Positions 40,501 through 54,558 of a stretch of 64,000 nt of DNA are shown here, piece by piece. The notes below the pieces were generated by a model. The model did not search any database. It saw only the letters and a list, made by a program, of their open reading frames with translations, and was not told the origin of the DNA. Numbering within the stretch: position 1 is the stretch's first letter; every line of letters starts with the position of its first letter. The position numbers and the translations under genes are program-made. This DNA comes from Acanthacorydalis orientalis (taxonomy: Eukaryota; Arthropoda; Insecta; Megaloptera; Corydalidae), in assembly GCA_034766995.1 (NCBI GenBank), contig CM068323.1:19487112-19551111 (forward strand), in the 5' to 3' direction.

Positions 40501-41585
40501 AACAGCCACTATTAGGGATGTCTTACGGCAGAGTCTAGTTAAAATGTAGACTGTATTATTTTTATAAACGAGAGGATCGTTTATTTTATCAGTAACGACA
40601 ATTACTAAACGTATATAAATGCAATCGCGGGAATAAAAAGATTCGACTTTTATGTGAAATCGAAAAACGCCTTAAGAAATTTAAATATTTTTTCAATTTC
40701 TCCTTAAAAATTATTTTGAAATAATTTCATTGTACTCGCTAATCTAAAGATTCCATGAAAATAATTAAAGATATTTATTTCGAATTAAATAAGTAATTAA
40801 ACTTCTATTACGTATTCGTACAAGTATTTTGAGATAAAAATCCATTTCTTGTTCTATTGAGAACAATTTATTTATATGTTTTATATTTTAAAATAACCCG
40901 ATTGTTTTTAATTACTAAACAAAGTTAATTACAAAATTCAATCGGTGTAAGAAAAAATAAATAATTTCAAAATATATGTATATTTTTTCCATATTATGAC
41001 AAGTAGTTTCTCTTTTTGATTATTTTTTTTCAATGTATCTCAAATAAGTAATTCAATATATTATATAAAATAATAATAAGATTTACTGATATAATTTACT
41101 ACTAAATATAGATTTACTGATAATATCACTGTTTAAAATTATTTGAAACTTATTTCAATTCTAATAATATACATTTACAAGTCTTTTATTAATAGGATAT
41201 TAAAATTAGATAATGTAAACAAGAGGAAGTCATACCAAATGAATATATTCTTAAATTTTCTGAATAGATAGAATAATAATAAAATTCTCAGTATTCTAAT
41301 TACACTTCAATATTTTTCCTAGTACAAATAAACTAATTAACAATATAAAAATTAGATACACATTGAAAAATACTCGACTATATTTGCAACGATAAAAATT
41401 TAATTATTCAGAAAAGAAATATACTTGAAAAATATAGTCTGTAAAAAAATCATTACAAACAGGACTTAACAGAATCTTCTACATATTTAATTGCACATCT
41501 CGAGTTCATAATAATTCTTTAAGTATTAATTATTTGTATTCAATTCGCATAGCTCACATGAATAAAAACTAATTAAAAACACGCC
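40501..41585. other. AT-rich DNA, nothing recognised
   Basis: No array, island or supported frame. Confidence 0.55.
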
Positions 41586-41779
41586 TTAAGGCCCGTCATC
41601 TCTATCCCTGTAATGTGCGCGTTCTACAAGTGAGCCACGGGTGAAAATTGTGGGAGTAGAGAGAACGCGCTTAACTTCGTTATTGTAGCGCTGTAATTTA
41701 ATTAGGTATAGCTGGCTAAAGCCTCCGGAGCCAGCCGGACGATTCCGGTACTGGACCGAAGCAACGATGGTGTCAGGGT

Positions 41780-41781
<2 letters not shown>
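41586..41781. other. GC-richer island abutting TA arrays
   Basis: Contains CTCCGGAG (about 41722-41729). The minus-strand frame across it continues into the arrays as (IY)n and is not evidence of a gene. Confidence 0.35.

Positions 41782-41816
<35 letters not shown>
41782..41816. repeat. (TA)n array
   Basis: About 17 units. Confidence 0.95.
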
Positions 41817-41818
<2 letters not shown>

Positions 41819-41842
41819 TGTGCGTATTTATATATGTATATG

Positions 41843-41895
<53 letters not shown>
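41843..41895. repeat. (TA)n array
   Basis: About 26 units; separated from the preceding array by 26 bases. Confidence 0.95.
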
Positions 41896-41898
<3 letters not shown>

Positions 41899-42621
41899 CG
41901 TTGTCGGTTCTTGTCCGCTGCTTGATGTCTAATTGGCACGAGGCTACAATGAACACCACAGGCAAAACACGCAACCAGATTCTATCTATATTTAGTGATA
42001 CAAGATGTATAACTCCTACACATTCGACCTATTAATCTTTAAATCTTAACTATAAAAAAAATTGTACACAAACTTTTGTATTGTCTTAACACCTGAACCA
42101 AATTTAGTCCAATTTTCTTATAGAGAAGCATCCTCATCATTACTACATACCTTTAATGAAACGTTGAGATGATAATATAAATCTTAAAGGATAAAAAGTA
42201 ATATCCTGCATTATATCAGTTTACAGTTAGGCCTTTACAATCAAAATTGAAATGACAGTATCTCATTTAAACTATATTCAGTTATTGTTAATGTTGTGAA
42301 TTTTATTTATCTAATAGGATTCTCAGTTCACACCAAACCTATCAATTCTGGTAGAGAAAACAGAACGAATTTTATTTTCTATCATCATTGCATATTAATT
42401 TAAAAATATTTCAGTGAATATTAATTTAAGACATGCCCTAACAAACTTAGATTCATATTGAATCAAATCTGCAAGTACAATTTTCCCCTATTAATTTTTA
42501 AGGCTCGTGTAACTTAAAGTGTAATTGTTTTTACATTTTTAAATGGCGATGTACATTCAAAACTTTAATACAAAATGTTCTCTACTCTTAAGATAAAAAT
42601 TATTTCATTCCTGAGTTATTA

Positions 42622-42623
<2 letters not shown>

Positions 42624-42693
<70 letters not shown>

Positions 42694-42698
42694 ATATA
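42624..42698. repeat. (TA)n array with GTA interruptions
   Basis: Two TA runs around ATGTATATGTATAT. Confidence 0.95.
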
Positions 42699-42835
42699 AA
42701 TAATAAAAACATCACCATTTCAATATATCATAAAGTCGACTTTAAGATAAATTCAGCACATAAATAAATTATACGGTCTATTTTACATGTAATAGATGTT
42801 TACAGTCAAAATAAGGATGAAAATTCATTTCGTCG

Positions 42836-42837
<2 letters not shown>

Positions 42838-42882
<45 letters not shown>

Positions 42883-42919
42883 CATATAAATATATATATA
42901 TATATACATACATACATAT
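42838..42919. repeat. Interrupted (TA)n with ATAC end
   Basis: Broken by C at two places and by AAA once; ends ATACATACATACAT. It runs AT to ATAC, against the usual order in this window. Confidence 0.9.
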
Positions 42920-44830
42920 GTGTTCATACATGTACTGTTTTACCCTGCTTAATTGCATTAACCCTTATCCGCATGGGAATTTTAGAAAACCCTGTTTGTA
43001 AAAGTTATACAATCTCTAATTGTTGACATTAACAACGTACAACTTTACGTAAACGTAATTATTTAATTACAATGGAGATTTTGTTTATACGATTATACGT
43101 AAATAATTTTAGACAGTCTCTTTTTAATATCGGATTCTTTGAATAATTTATGTATCGCATTTTATTGTTTAATCAGTTTAAAGCCAACAAGATTCAATTA
43201 TTTCATATATAAGTACTGTGAATAAAATATTATTATTTATTTATTATTAATTATAATTTTCTTTTATTTACGGAAATTAATACAAAAAATAACAGCGTAT
43301 TAAGGATAATAAAATGATTCATACAGAACACTTACTTAAGACAACATTTGATAATTAAAAATAAATCAAAATTTAGTTTAATTAATTTAATAAAAATATT
43401 TTATTGTTATTGTATTAATACTTGTTTAATAATTATTTGATTTAGTTAAAAAAATATACAGATATATTTAAATCTAAAAGTGATTGTTATGTTAATGGTA
43501 AATTTATAAATATTTTTATTTATTTAGGGGATCATTCTGTTTAATGATAACAAAATATATTTATATATGAAAATGTTTTAATTATATTTATATATAGCGT
43601 AGAATTTCCCAAATATTTATTTAAATGTTTATTTTATGAAATCGCCAAAATAAAATCAAACGTATTTGAACATAAATTTAATTTTAATATAAAATCATGT
43701 TTTCAAATATTTACATTTTCGCAAAAGTATTAATAGAATTTATTTAAATATATCAATTTTTAAATACACATGTTTTATTAGTATTTTCTCTTTTAAATTA
43801 TGTTATTTAAGAGCATAAATAGAAAATGAATTAAATTATAGAAACATTTTATATAGTTTATATGATTTTGTGAAATATTTACATTTAATTCACAAAAATT
43901 AAAATATACTCAACCATACAATTCGTAAGTTATCTGTATCAATATTTTACTTTTTATTTCGTTTGTAATTATATAAAGTGGCTTAACGTTATTATCAAGT
44001 AGTTTTTAAACATTTTAAAATATAATATCAAATAAAAAATAAAGAGTTTTATAAATTTTATAATATTTGTGAAAGTATGTTTTTAAATTATATTTTTGCG
44101 TCTAAATCTTTTTTAAAAATAATAAAAGTTGTTAAAAAGAGAACTAGAATCTTTTTCAAGTACTCTGTCTTTAGCCTGAATATTTGTTATTAAATTAAGA
44201 AAATATATTATTTAAATTTTTCTCATTTTTTACAATATGCTTATTAATCAAACTCTAATAGATTAAGTTATCAAAGCTCCTTTTTACATATTTTACGGTA
44301 ATCTTATTTTTTAAAATATTTTATACTTTTAAATATTCGTTATGTATGAAAACGTCTCGTCATCTCTCTTAAATTCAAAACCTATCGATATAGATAATAT
44401 TACAATTCTCTCTAGCGATGAATATTATCATAACTTTTATAACTAACCGACAACAACAAGTATATAACGTCGATTGGAAAATTTATCGAAATCATGACTA
44501 TTTTTCGTATATTCGAGGAACTCACGAGTATTTTACGGTAGTAACGCAACTACATACTTTTTTACTTAACCTAAAACAACACTGCAAAAGTGTGTTTCCT
44601 GTGATGCAAATGAAATGTATAATTAATGAAGATAATAATTTAACTCACTAGCGAACAATACAAACAATACTGGTATAGTAATGTTATGCATGTTGAACGC
44701 AGCCAAAGTATACGTTGTTTGTTTTTCTTAATTTACATTTTTGCATACTACCACTGTTAATATAAATAAGAGGGTAAAAAACACAACAACACTCTTCACA
44801 TCTTATTTATGGAAATCATATAAATATAAA

Positions 44831-44833
<3 letters not shown>
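42920..44833. other. Very AT-rich DNA, nothing recognised
   Basis: Among the most AT-rich stretches. The frame 44418-44651 is slightly more balanced but unassigned. Confidence 0.5.
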
Positions 44834-44875
<42 letters not shown>

Positions 44876-44899
44876 GTATATATATATAGAGAGAGAGAT
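44834..44899. repeat. Compound (TA)n(GA)n array
   Basis: TA run with two G interruptions, then AGAGAGAGA, followed by GATA-type units to about 44930. Confidence 0.9.
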
Positions 44900-45624
44900 T
44901 GATATATTGATAGATAAATAGATAGATCAATCTATTAAAATATATACATTGTATATTAAAATCAAATCATACATATTTCTTCCGTATATTAACCAAGAAA
45001 ATGAAATTTGTTATTACTAGGTGGTATTAAAATTAAATAAATATTTAATAAATATAAATATAATATTTAATTTTACAAAATAATAAATAAACAAGAATAT
45101 AATACAGAAAAGAAGAGTGGAATAATAGTTCGAATTTATATCAATGCTATTCTCTTTAAAATCTTTGAAAATATTTCCCCACTATCGGAAAGAATAGTTA
45201 CGGGTATTTCAATCGAGTAAATGTCTTCTTTTTGTCAGTACTATAAAACTTCGGAAACTATTGACAGCATATTATATATAACTCGATAATAGATATATTT
45301 TACACATATTTTAGAAAATTTTGATTTTAATCGATGATTACTCTGTACAAATTGATATTTTCTTTCAACGTTCTTCGTGTTAGTTGTCTTTGGCTAACTC
45401 TCTTCCTCAACGAATGTACAATGTACGACAAATATGTCGAGGGATCATAAAAGAATCTATTTTTTTGTTCGATTCCGTCTTTTTTAATATATTTAATCAC
45501 TGATCAATGTTCAGTTTTCTCGTAACTTAAAGACACATTTACTTTAACGACGTCATGCACTTACATTACTCTACAGAAATTTCCAAATATTTCTAAACAC
45601 GAGAATACCAAATAAAAAATAATG

Positions 45625-45648
45625 AATATATATATATATATATATATA
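45625..45648. repeat. Short (TA)n array
   Basis: About 12 units. Confidence 0.9.
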
Positions 45649-45934
45649 AATTGCGAAAAATATACTGAATAGAATGCATCAGTTATGCATGACATACTGT
45701 TGAGAATTATGAAAAAATACGGATCGATAATAAGAGCGGCTGAAAAAAGTGTATAAAAATACAACAACGAATATTTCCCGATTAACAAAAACCTTACACC
45801 CATTGAAAAGCAGTTTTCACAACGGCAACACACTTGTTTATAATATATACATCGTTTCGTATATCGCACGAAGTTATGGAAAAATCACTCTTCCACTCAT
45901 TGTACATTTGACTGTGATAAATTCTTCATGGATG

Positions 45935-46330
45935 TGACATTATCGATAACGCGTCAAATGATTCCGACGCGCCGTCGTCTGCGTCCTCGGTGTGCGGAGC
46001 TAACGTTGCTTGAAGATTAGATTTCCCAAAAGCAATAAACATCGATTTGCGTCCCCTCACTCCCAATGGTACCCGGCTCAACCACCAGCGGGCAATATGA
46101 GGGGGGCACGCCCGACGCCTACACCGCCCGTCTCTGACACGTCGACGCCGTGCCGCTCGCGTAATACAGCGCAGCATAATGGTTACGATGAAAAGTTTCA
46201 TCCGAGAGCGCGCGCGTTCTCACCACAGATTCACGTCCTTTTGTTATGACGAATCAACGCGTCATAACGTGTCGATTTTTTTCAATTCGCTTTCCGACCG
46301 GTTTGATAGGAGAATAAGAGTATACGGATT
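45935..46330. other. GC-rich island
   Basis: One of the most GC-rich blocks in the window (46030-46230). A minus-strand frame (45926-46201) and plus frames (46010-46249, 46179-46379) are open. A PPAG-type motif on plus vaguely recalls the AATTTTCCAGCAGG anchor of repeats A and B read on minus, but the base identity is too low to join the family. No known product. Confidence 0.3.
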
Positions 46331-47518
46331 ACGTTATGTGAACGATTTTTTTGTATCCGAACGACATTATTTCGTTTAAATGTTTCAGTGTGACAAGTAT
46401 ATAGAACAGTAACTGAAACAAAGTGGAGATTTATGTTTGTATAAATTTTACAAGAACGTTTTTTATCTTTATTATATGTCTGTATTATTGTTTTTCAAGC
46501 TAACATATCACCAAAGATCTAGTACGATTCCGGAAATTGACTTAGATATAGTTAGGAGTGAGACTCAAACGGCAATCAATATGAGTTTAAATGTACTGAA
46601 ATCGATAACTACGGGATTTTACCTTAATGAAGGTTTACGTTAAATAAATTTAAAAGAATGTTTTTCTCTCTATTATATAAATCGTTTTTCGGGTAAAGGC
46701 ATTTTTGAAAATATAACAGAATTCTAGAAATTTACTTATTTTCAATTCAAAAGTAAATGTTGAACTGTTAATCAATAAAACTTGAAATATATCTAAAGTG
46801 ACATATTTTCTCAATACAAAAATTGATATTCTATTTTTATCACACCATATACACTAAATTTATATTTTAAAATATATAAAATAGATGATTAAAAAAATAT
46901 AACTTGTGAAATTTAAATATAAAATCATAAAAACATTTCCCATAAACGTTTAGACAATTAAAAATAAATATTCCTTTTCTCTTAATTAATTTTCATTAAA
47001 AACATCTATTCGAAAACTAAATCTTAATACCATAAAGTGAAAATCCATTCACACAATTTAATCAAACGTGTAAAGAAAGAAAATACAAAATTATTCGTTG
47101 AATAAGATATCAATTAACACAATTGTTTAATGAAGAACAACGAAAACATCAACACACATTGAAATTACATGAAACATTACACATGAATTTCTTAGACTCC
47201 ATCATACATATATTATACTACATGGAATATTAAATAAAGTAGATGAAACGTAAACAAGCAAATGTGGGTTCAAAAGATCTGCAAGCGTTTCAATTTTCAA
47301 TTTAGTTCATTAAACACATTCAATTTGAATACCAGAGCACATCTTGTACAGAACGTACTCTGTAACTATTTAAACTTGATTCCGTATTCTAATTAGAACT
47401 GAAATATCTTTAGCCTAAATTAGATACTTATAAAACATATACTTATGAACATTTTAAAATATAAATATTTGAATTATGCATACGATTAAATATTAATGTT
47501 ATACATGAATATCTTACA

Positions 47519-47520
<2 letters not shown>
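46331..47520. other. AT-rich DNA, nothing recognised
   Basis: The frame 46437-46643 is unassigned; the remainder shows no structure. Confidence 0.5.

Positions 47521-47576
<56 letters not shown>
47521..47576. repeat. (TA)n array, left of a pair
   Basis: 28 clean units beginning directly after TTACAGC. Confidence 0.95.
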
Positions 47577-47578
<2 letters not shown>

Positions 47579-47640
47579 AAATATGCAAATATCCGCGAAT
47601 CTACTAACATCCATGGGTCAACGATTAGCTGCGGACAAGC

Positions 47641-47642
<2 letters not shown>

Positions 47643-47688
<46 letters not shown>
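47643..47688. repeat. (TA)n array, right of a pair
   Basis: 23 units; 66 bases of mixed sequence separate it from the left array. Confidence 0.95.
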
Positions 47689-47691
<3 letters not shown>

Positions 47692-48050
47692 GGTAGGAGT
47701 ATATTTTTGTGTACATATATCATGTGGCGATGGTTTTCCACGAACTCGAGCGTACACAGCTTACGGCAGAGCACAACGCGCGGGTGCAGAGGAACTCCGT
47801 TTCCTTGCGAGTTCATTTGGCACATCAAATTATACTCATTACACTCGGAGATATTATAGAGATATCAATGAAAATTAATGCGCACCCTTCATCACTCATT
47901 CAACCTTTTAATGCGATGAAAACTGTGAACCATCATTAAGATTAATAATAAGGGCCGCTTCGCACACCGTACACAGTTCATGTACGCTGCGCCATATTGA
48001 TGTTATTGTTATGGATGATAAGTAAACGTCTTGCGCGTATATATGAATTT
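47689..48050. other. GC-richer island
   Basis: Frames at 47687-47878 and 47709-47939 (plus) overlap and are unrecognised. Confidence 0.3.
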
Positions 48051-48241
48051 TCTACAGAATAAATATTAATAACATCTCGTTACTCATACGTGAAGTGGAG
48101 AAATGTTATTTTTTTCTCCGTTCCAGTTTTCATACATACATTCTTTTTTAATATTACTTTTTATGCTGACGATATTTATTTTTCATGTAATCTGTACGAA
48201 AATACCAGCTTGACATGAAATTTGATCATTATAAACCCTTG

Positions 48242-48243
<2 letters not shown>

Positions 48244-48287
<44 letters not shown>
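48244..48287. repeat. (TA)n array
   Basis: About 22 units. Confidence 0.95.
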
Positions 48288-48295
<8 letters not shown>

Positions 48296-50948
48296 ATATA
48301 TAAAAAATATATTCTCTCTTATTTAAATCATTCATATCAATCATCACTTACATATTTTTTTTATAAATGCCTTTCATTACCTTTCACAATCATATTAAAC
48401 ATATTTAAAAATACCTATCATTAATTTTAATTGAACTTTCAAAATTCACAAATAAAACTATAATAATCTGGTCAAGTAATAATAATTTGAATTAAATTGC
48501 TTAGTTTCGTAAATCTCTATGTGTTTTGTAAACGGAATCCAATGCATATTTAAAAGGAAATGTCTAAATGTTTAATCATTACTTCTAAAAACGAGTATCA
48601 AATCTACGAAATCTGTTACCCTAACAAGTCTATCTACTATTGGTATTTTAATTTTTTAATATATGTAGTCTACATCTACAAAAGCGATACAAAAATAAAC
48701 TTCGAAATCAACTCATCGGTTATTGAATTGATTCAGACAATCAAATTTAATGTAAAGATTTTTTTTATTGGAATTTAAACATTAAAACTATTTTTAAGAC
48801 AATATTCAAATAGACAGTATTTTTAAATCGTATGTATATACATTTCAATGTATTAAACATTGTATATGTATGTATGCATAAGTATTTACATGTGAGCGTT
48901 TAATGTATGTAAAAGATCTGGAATACCGAGTGCGAGTTTTTTCTTCTGCAAGAAAATAACATGTAGATCAATGAAATGTACCACTAAATACATCGCAATG
49001 AAAACTTTTCTCACCAACAACTTTCGAAGGGAAAGATATTCACTTGACTGACTTCGAAAACTTAAGTATTACAAGAACAAGTTACGTGCCCATAGTTTTT
49101 AGATACGATGTTAAATTTTTCAAAAATGTTCAGCGGAGTTGAAGAACTTTGAATCCAGACATAAATTTCAGTTTTACGTTTCACGAGTGTACGTTCGAGT
49201 ATTGAGAATCGACGTTAGTTTATGAGCTTTTTTTCGAAAATAACGTGCAGTGTTTGAATGTTCGTTCGTATAATAATTACTGTTGAAGAATTTCTTATAA
49301 GATTATTTAATGATGTATTGTAACAGAACTTTAAATTTTATCTATAGATGTTCGTCTTTTTTATTAAGAGAAAAAATATTAGAAACGATTAATAATTTTA
49401 GTTAAAAAGTGTTTATAGAAAAAAATAAATAATTAAAAAAGAAAAACAAGAAGTCATTTATATAGAAAATTATTTTTATTTATCAATTTTAGAGTATGTA
49501 AAGAACTTTTTTTGTATTTTTTCTTTGCTATAGTTCTTTTTTCCTGGATATTTAATAATCCTTCAACTATTCTACTAAATAAATTACATTTTATCGACCT
49601 GTCTCTCTTCGATTATTATTGTTTCATTTCGATAATTATTCACATTCATTATTACTCTTTTTCTTACAAATAAATTAATTCTACAGAGACAAGACAATTT
49701 CAAATAAATCAATAATTCATGAAAGAATAATCAAATTTAGAAAAACACACAAATTCAGTAGCTAAACTTATAACTACAAATACAAGTAAATTTGTATTAA
49801 CGAAAGTAGAACCTAGAATTATAATTTAAGAATAAAATTCATATTTTGTTGCATTCTAATAGAAAAATAATTTTTAAAATATCACAATGAATGCATTATT
49901 TTAATTTCAATAATGCAATGAAAGTTTTCAAATCAAAAAAAAATATTATATATTTTTAAGTAGCGTATCTAAAATCAAATTTTTAACCGATACGTTAAAT
50001 TTAATAACACGTTCGAAATTACAAAGATGTAAAACTTTGTTGAATTTAGTTTTAGTAGAAATATTACGCTATTGAAAAGCAATTCCGCAAACTGCGGAGA
50101 ACTATTCAACAAGTGCAATATTCTGCCGGCTCTAACATGTTGCTATGAAATTCTGAGTTTAATATCTAATTTTGTTGAGAGGAGGTACGGTTATAACAAA
50201 ACCGTAGTACGTGTTGTAAACGAAGTAATTCCAAATATCAAACTAAATCGATGGACAAAAGTATTAAATGGTATTTAATGTTTTTAATAAAATAACCACT
50301 GTTTTCACTACTCAGTTTCAAATAAATCCAATTAAATATCTATCTGCATCTTATTTTTCCGAAAAGTTCAAAAAAAAAATAAATATTGAAAATATTTCAA
50401 TTATAAATCGATCCAGATTATTCCCTTATATTATGGTACATATTTTCTGAATAACGCTAAAATAATGTTACATGTTATGTAATACTCCAACCGTTTCGCA
50501 GATTTCTACTTCAATACGTACAAGTTTATGGAAGCTTCTCCGAAAGTGTTCTTTTATCGCAATGCAGTCATGCCATAAAAGTGAAGTAAAACCAATGCCA
50601 TACATTCACGAAGATATATTATCACGCTGCGTTCCTGTAACCAAAAAAATATGCTATTTGATTTGAGATACGCGGAAACACTGATGGCACTCGCGCACTG
50701 ATGATAATATCTAAGTTTGATTTGTGAATCTACATGTTATAACTTACGTCGTTCTCTTAGATATGCATTAAAACGCTGCTCGTTTCAAAAAAACAGATAA
50801 TGATGTTCAAGAAATAAATAATTTGTGTTTTATAAAGTCTTTTCAAAACAATTAACTTGTTTTACTTCTAACGATGATATAATTACTTTATAAAAGTGTG
50901 TAGAATTTAATTTCTTAATAGAGTATTCGAATGAGAAAAGTATACCAT

Positions 50949-50955
<7 letters not shown>
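48288..50955. other. AT-rich DNA, no recognised gene
   Basis: About 2.7 kb without arrays. The frame 50072-50278 has a balanced residue mix (two Cys clusters) but no homologue that I recognise. Confidence 0.5.

Positions 50956-51008
<53 letters not shown>
50956..51008. repeat. (TA)n array
   Basis: About 22 units, then TGTATATAT. Confidence 0.95.
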
Positions 51009-51009
<1 letters not shown>

Positions 51010-51409
51010 TAAAATAGTATATAACACTGATGTAAGATGAAGTGTTGTATCTCTTAAATGATATTGAAGAGATAAAAAAACAGAGTTCTAAAGGAACTAT
51101 AAAACAATATTTTTATTTACATATTTACTTAGCTGTCGAAAAGTTGTAAAACTCCAATAACCAACCTACATATTTACTGTAATATCTTTTGTATTAAGCA
51201 TTTTATAACATTTTATATCATTTAAAACTTAAATAACGTTTTCATTTTTATATATAATTTAAACTATCTCTAAATTTTGAAATATAATAGTTCAATTTCT
51301 AGAAATACCCTATATAAAAAGAGAGTGAAAAAAGTGTATAGGAAATGATACTTGTATAAATGTTCATCGTCATGTTAACAACACATCCTATATTACAATA
51401 CAAATGTGA

Positions 51410-51800
51410 CGTATTGTCTTCGTATTGAAAAACAACCCGTCAGCCGGGTGTAAGGTTTTCAGGACAGAATAGAAAAGGTTTAACTGGAAACATTCGAGCA
51501 TCGATGCGGGCCCCGACACGACGTGAGTCGAACCGAGAGGATTGCGTTCCCCACTTTTTACTTTTCACTTCTTTTGTTGTAAATCTTTTTCATTTATTTC
51601 AACTGATCCTTCCACGTCTACACTTCGGCAAAGCTTTTTTTTCGCACCCACACCGCTACTGTCTTGCCACGTCACTTAATCACTTCGTCTTAGTTATTGA
51701 TCAAGTGCACATAGTTGGGGAAAAAAGTCACACATTTTTCAAATAGGTTTTATGGCGCACGTTCGCAATGAAGATTCCCACGATAAAAACGCGCGAATCT
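51410..51800. other. GC-richer island
   Basis: Contains the plus frame 51504-51746, unrecognised, ending near an (AC)/(AT) array. Confidence 0.3.
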
Positions 51801-51862
51801 TGTTCAACTGTTCACTATTGTTTTTATCGATACGTTTTATAGATACACACACATACTCACGC

Positions 51863-51864
<2 letters not shown>

Positions 51865-51909
<45 letters not shown>
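51865..51909. repeat. (TA)n array
   Basis: About 22 units; ACACACAC lies 10-15 bases upstream. Confidence 0.95.
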
Positions 51910-51910
<1 letters not shown>

Positions 51911-52041
51911 CCACAATGTTTCAACTACATTAAATCGTATTTCTCTTGGAGGTTTTATAGTCTGTAGTTCAATTAACAAGTTTAACGTTTTATGTCTGTG
52001 AATCAAACATAAGTATTTGTACCATTATAACTTTTTATCAA

Positions 52042-52065
52042 CATATATATATATATATATATATA
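52042..52065. repeat. Short (TA)n array
   Basis: About 12 units. Confidence 0.9.
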
Positions 52066-52213
52066 GAAAATATTTGTATGGAATAAGTTGTTCATTTTCT
52101 TTTAAATTGAAAAAACAACTCCTTGTTACAAAATTCTTATCTTATATCAATAATCTAATTAAAGGCCTACTTTCAAGCATACTCACACACACTTTTATGA
52201 CATATACCAATTA

Positions 52214-52249
<36 letters not shown>

Positions 52250-52270
52250 GTGTGTGTATGTATATATGTA
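52214..52270. repeat. Compound (TA)n(TG)n array
   Basis: TA run to 52247, C, then GTGTGTGTATGTATATATG. Confidence 0.9.
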
Positions 52271-53101
52271 AGCAAAGCTTTTTTTAGTTTGGCAAACGAT
52301 TTACGATAAAGAGGTCAAGGTAAAAACAACTACTAAATATCTAAGATACAGCGTTATGATAACCAACATTAATCATAAAAATACTCGACATAAAGATTAA
52401 TTGTTTTAATGTACCGCGAGCAATTTATTCCATCGTGAAGGTATTTAATAATTCACGCCTATCATTTTTGGAACTGATGTAAGCTATACTAAATTGAAAA
52501 TATGCATGTATATGTATGATAAGCAGGGGTGAAAATTTTTGTACGTACAAGGAAAAAAGATTGTTTTTACGTGTACAGTAATCGATTTTCGGATAATTCC
52601 ATTGATTATCTACCATTAACTGTTATTTTATGTAGCTCATATAGTATTCATTCGATTTACACGATTATTATTCTGATGAAGATGTCATTTAATGTTGTTC
52701 AGTCGGTACGTTTTTAAATAGATTTTTTTAATATTATAGAGACGATTTTAAATACCTGTGACGTTTTGTACATGTGATAAAATAATATTTATAAACAGTT
52801 ATTATAATGCTATAAGACGTATTTATTCGAAAAAAATACTTTATTGAGAATCCAGTAAACACTATTATCAGTATTAATAAAAAAAAAACATTCAATCGAA
52901 CCAAGTTTATGTGTGTGGCCGCATAAAACCTTCTACAGGAGTCTGCGTCATTCATTCTCACGATGGTAGCTAGGCAGTTTTACACTATAGTACTTTAGAT
53001 GTACGTGGAGGTCGATGGACAAATCTAATATTGGTAACAAGTAACACAATGAACTACCAATGTTCATGATGTTTAATAGAAAATACTATCTCAACATACA
53101 T
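52271..53101. other. AT-rich DNA, nothing recognised
   Basis: Short frames on both strands only; a slightly GC-richer patch at 52910-53010. Confidence 0.5.
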
Positions 53102-53103
53102 AT

Positions 53104-53157
<54 letters not shown>

Positions 53158-53158
53158 A
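53102..53158. repeat. (TA)n array with C interruption
   Basis: Broken at TACAT near 53118; flanked by GTATATAATG. Confidence 0.95.
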
Positions 53159-54460
53159 TGTTTTATTAATAATATTAAGAAAAATAATTAACAAAATTTC
53201 CTCAGAATTCATTAAATAAATATAACGAATATTTATAAGAAGGACTAAAAGTCAAAAGTGAAAATTTAAATACGATTGCGAAACTTAATTAAACATATTC
53301 TTCATTTTGAAAACACTTTTTAATTTTATCCACAAAAAAAACTGGATACGTTTATTTCTTTTATTAATTTCCAATCTTATTTTTATCTGCTTAAAATAAG
53401 TTAATGGAACAATTTAGCGAGGTTAAATTTTATTAAACGAAATATGTGTCGGAAATATTTTTACAAGCGTTCATTAATTAATTTTCCTTCGTATAAATAA
53501 AAAGGAAATGATATAAATCAAGAAAAGAATACATTTATAGACGAAACGTATTTTATATGGTTTACTTTTGAATTATTTTGTTTTAAATACCAGAATTTTA
53601 GAAAATATATTTAAAACGTTAACGTAGTAAAAATATAAAACAACTTTGGATCAATGAACTTGTGAGGCGTATAATGAAAATAAATGTAAGAATATATTAT
53701 TAAAGTTTTATCTTCACGCTTATATGACATGTAATATAATCCGAATCAATTTCGGTGAACGATACGATGTCTTCGTACAATAATAAATGATTATAAACTG
53801 AGACTTTGTGATAACAACGTCGTAAACAACAGGCCAACGCAACATGATTCAATATGAGCACGTGTGTACGTGTACGAACTGATCATAGGTAATTGGTTCC
53901 CGTAGGAATGTGTTGTTGTCGAACTCGCGCCATCGTCTCCTCATTCTTCGACTATTGTGTACGAACGGACTCTCTTCGTGTTTACCTGTTCAATGCGATG
54001 TAACTGTAGGTAAGTGAGTGATGCATGTTTACAGTGTCGGAGGCCGATGTTCAATATCAAGACATTACAACGAAAATAACTTATGTTTTAATAACGTTTC
54101 GATATCAGTTCAAAATATATTAAATTACATTAACAGATTTTATATCAAACTCATATGGTTGTCTTTATCGCATATGAAATATATTTATTTTCTCGTAATT
54201 AAAGTAAATAGAAACATTTAGTATGACTCATTTAAAGTACGTCGGATACATGTAATTCAATTTTTACTCCTTGTATAATATATTGCTTAGATAAATAGTT
54301 ATATGTTAGATTTTAATTAAAAATTAATTAAACAAATGTAATCTGCTGTAATGTTCAAGAAAGTGTGCTAAGATAATTATGTCATATAATGTCATATGGA
54401 TGGTTTTAATAAGTAATTAGATCAGTATAACATTTGAAATCATCGTGCATAAACAGAATG

Positions 54461-54463
<3 letters not shown>
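53159..54463. other. AT-rich DNA with small GC-richer patch
   Basis: The patch is 53800-54010. No recognised product or RNA. Confidence 0.5.
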
Positions 54464-54556
<93 letters not shown>

Positions 54557-54558
54557 AT
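54464..54558. repeat. Longest (TA)n array, compound with (TG)n
   Basis: About 39 uninterrupted TA units to 54542, then (GT)7 and ATAG. The longest pure run in the window. Confidence 0.97.
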
